A stretch of DNA of 64,000 bases from Agapetus fuscipes (Eukaryota; Arthropoda; Insecta; Trichoptera; Glossosomatidae). A program made the position numbers and the translations under genes. Where the stretch lies: positions 2,728,001-2,792,000 of the forward strand of contig OX637340.1 of NCBI GenBank assembly GCA_951799405.1, read 5' to 3'. The notes beneath the pieces are model-generated. The model saw nothing but the letters and a program-made list of their open reading frames with translations, searched no databases and had not been told where the DNA came from. Shown piece by piece: positions 63,215 through 64,000 of the stretch (position 1 is the first letter of the stretch; each line of letters begins with the position of its first letter).

Positions 63215-63465
63215 TAATCTAATCTAAGCTGCAAGGATATATATCATTTAAGATTTATATTAAATGCATTCCCACAAGCAGACATGTATAATTTTGCGCT
63301 AACACATGCCGCATGTGGACCTACATTATAAAAACCCATCTCAAATGAACATAAGCCCTGCAACTCTTGCCGTCCTTCCCTGAGACAGGGGTGACATTGG
63401 CAAAGTGAACCATTTTTTCACAGTATGGGTGGTCAGCCGCATACCAACCTATAAGTCAAGGAATT
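63215..63465 (-). mobile_element. LINE-A tail
   Basis: TCTAATCTAATCTAAGCTGC to AACCTATAAGTCAAGGAATT on the plus strand. Confidence 0.9.
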
Positions 63466-63559
63466 TTGAGGTCGAGGACTTGATTAATTTTAAAATATGA
63501 AAAAGCCCTGTTTAATACTACTTTTATTTATTTTTTCTATTTGTTGATAAAACAAATAG

Positions 63560-63680
63560 TGAGTTCGCGCTGCCGCATGCTTACTTTCAAATAAAAAGCC
63601 AAATCTCAAATGAACATAAAGCCTGCAACTTTTGTCGATCTTCCCTGAAACAGCGGTTACATTGACAAAATAGATTATTT
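63560..63680 (-). mobile_element. LINE-A tail, partial
   Basis: GAGTTCGCGCTGCCGCATGC to CAGCGGTTACATTGACAAAA on the plus strand; both ends missing. Confidence 0.7.
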
Positions 63681-63684
63681 CTCT

Positions 63685-64000
63685 TTTTAATGTTAATAAT
63701 GCTGAAATTGCACAACGAAAAATTCATGTGAAATTTTTGGAGATTCATTGACAGTAATTTTATTATATTCTCTACATTTAATGTATATTAATAAATTTAT
63801 CATCCAATCATATGTTCCCTCGGCTCTGACATTGAATCCAACATGTACTGGACACACTCTCATATTATTAGGAATTATAGATTTACATATTTTATTGAAA
63901 TCATTGTAGATAATGTAATTATTCATCTCATATTCCTCGGAACTGCGCACTCAATAACTGCACTACTGTAAGAGTATGTACTGCTACTAAAACACGTTCT
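63685..64000. other. unassigned window end
   Basis: AT-rich; an 85-codon minus-strand frame without motifs. Confidence 0.35.

Noticed and set aside
1276..63680. LINE-A tails as a CRISPR-like array
   Set aside because: Copies are on both strands, irregularly spaced, diverged, and tied to a LINE; this is eukaryotic DNA.

Overview
This is a eukaryotic, AT-rich, repeat-dense window, most likely from an arthropod and probably an insect. That inference comes from the repeat types (RTE- and jockey-type LINEs, Ty3/Gypsy with Gag-Pol, tRNA-derived SINEs, hAT and foldback MITEs); the species cannot be read from the sequence. I find no convincing host protein-coding gene. Almost everything recognisable is transposon-derived, and many insertions are nested, so the window reads as intergenic or heterochromatin-like DNA.

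The best-preserved element is a 7.15 kb Ty3/Gypsy LTR retrotransposon on the minus strand (34890-42038). It has 463-bp LTRs that look identical, a 4-bp target duplication, a primer binding site, a polypurine tract and two intact overlapping frames. Gag has a SAP domain, a long 18-residue-repeat coiled coil, capsid and a CCHC knuckle. Pol has protease, RT, RNase H, integrase and GPY/F, then an unusual extension that looks like a macro (ADP-ribose-binding/hydrolase) fold followed by a CCCH zinc finger.

Two LINE ORFs are long and open: a 734-codon RTE-like RT (8251-10455, 5'-truncated just inside the endonuclease) and a jockey-type RT (30572 to about 32245), the latter inserted into an older LINE. 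The 3' tail of the first family ('LINE-A', about 250 bp, ending in a (GATTA)n-like microsatellite) is scattered through the window in about 30 copies, and at least four keep the end of the RT frame.

The other layers are tRNA-derived SINEs with three main heads that share and exchange tails, including three head-to-tail heterodimers and one 5S rRNA-tRNA chimera; about eleven hammerhead-ribozyme-like motifs of the type known from Penelope-like retroelements, one inside a discrete 163-bp insertion with a 9-bp target duplication; two non-autonomous hAT elements with perfect 8-bp target duplications, one hosting a nested TA-flanked element; two MITE families with 4-bp target duplications; foldback elements; and tandem hairpin repeats near 34.7/42.1 kb and 53.9-54.4 kb.

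Layout: 0-5 kb SINE, hAT, LINE-A and MITE debris; 6-10.5 kb LINE-A copies and the long RT; 10.8-15.4 kb SINE heterodimer, MITE and poly(A) SINE; 15.4-19 kb mostly unassigned; 19-30 kb LINE-A tails, SINEs, foldback and hammerhead relics; 30-33.3 kb nested LINEs; 34.9-42 kb Gypsy element; 42-63.7 kb further tails, SINEs, MITEs, the 5S chimera, the nested hAT and the hammerhead insertion.
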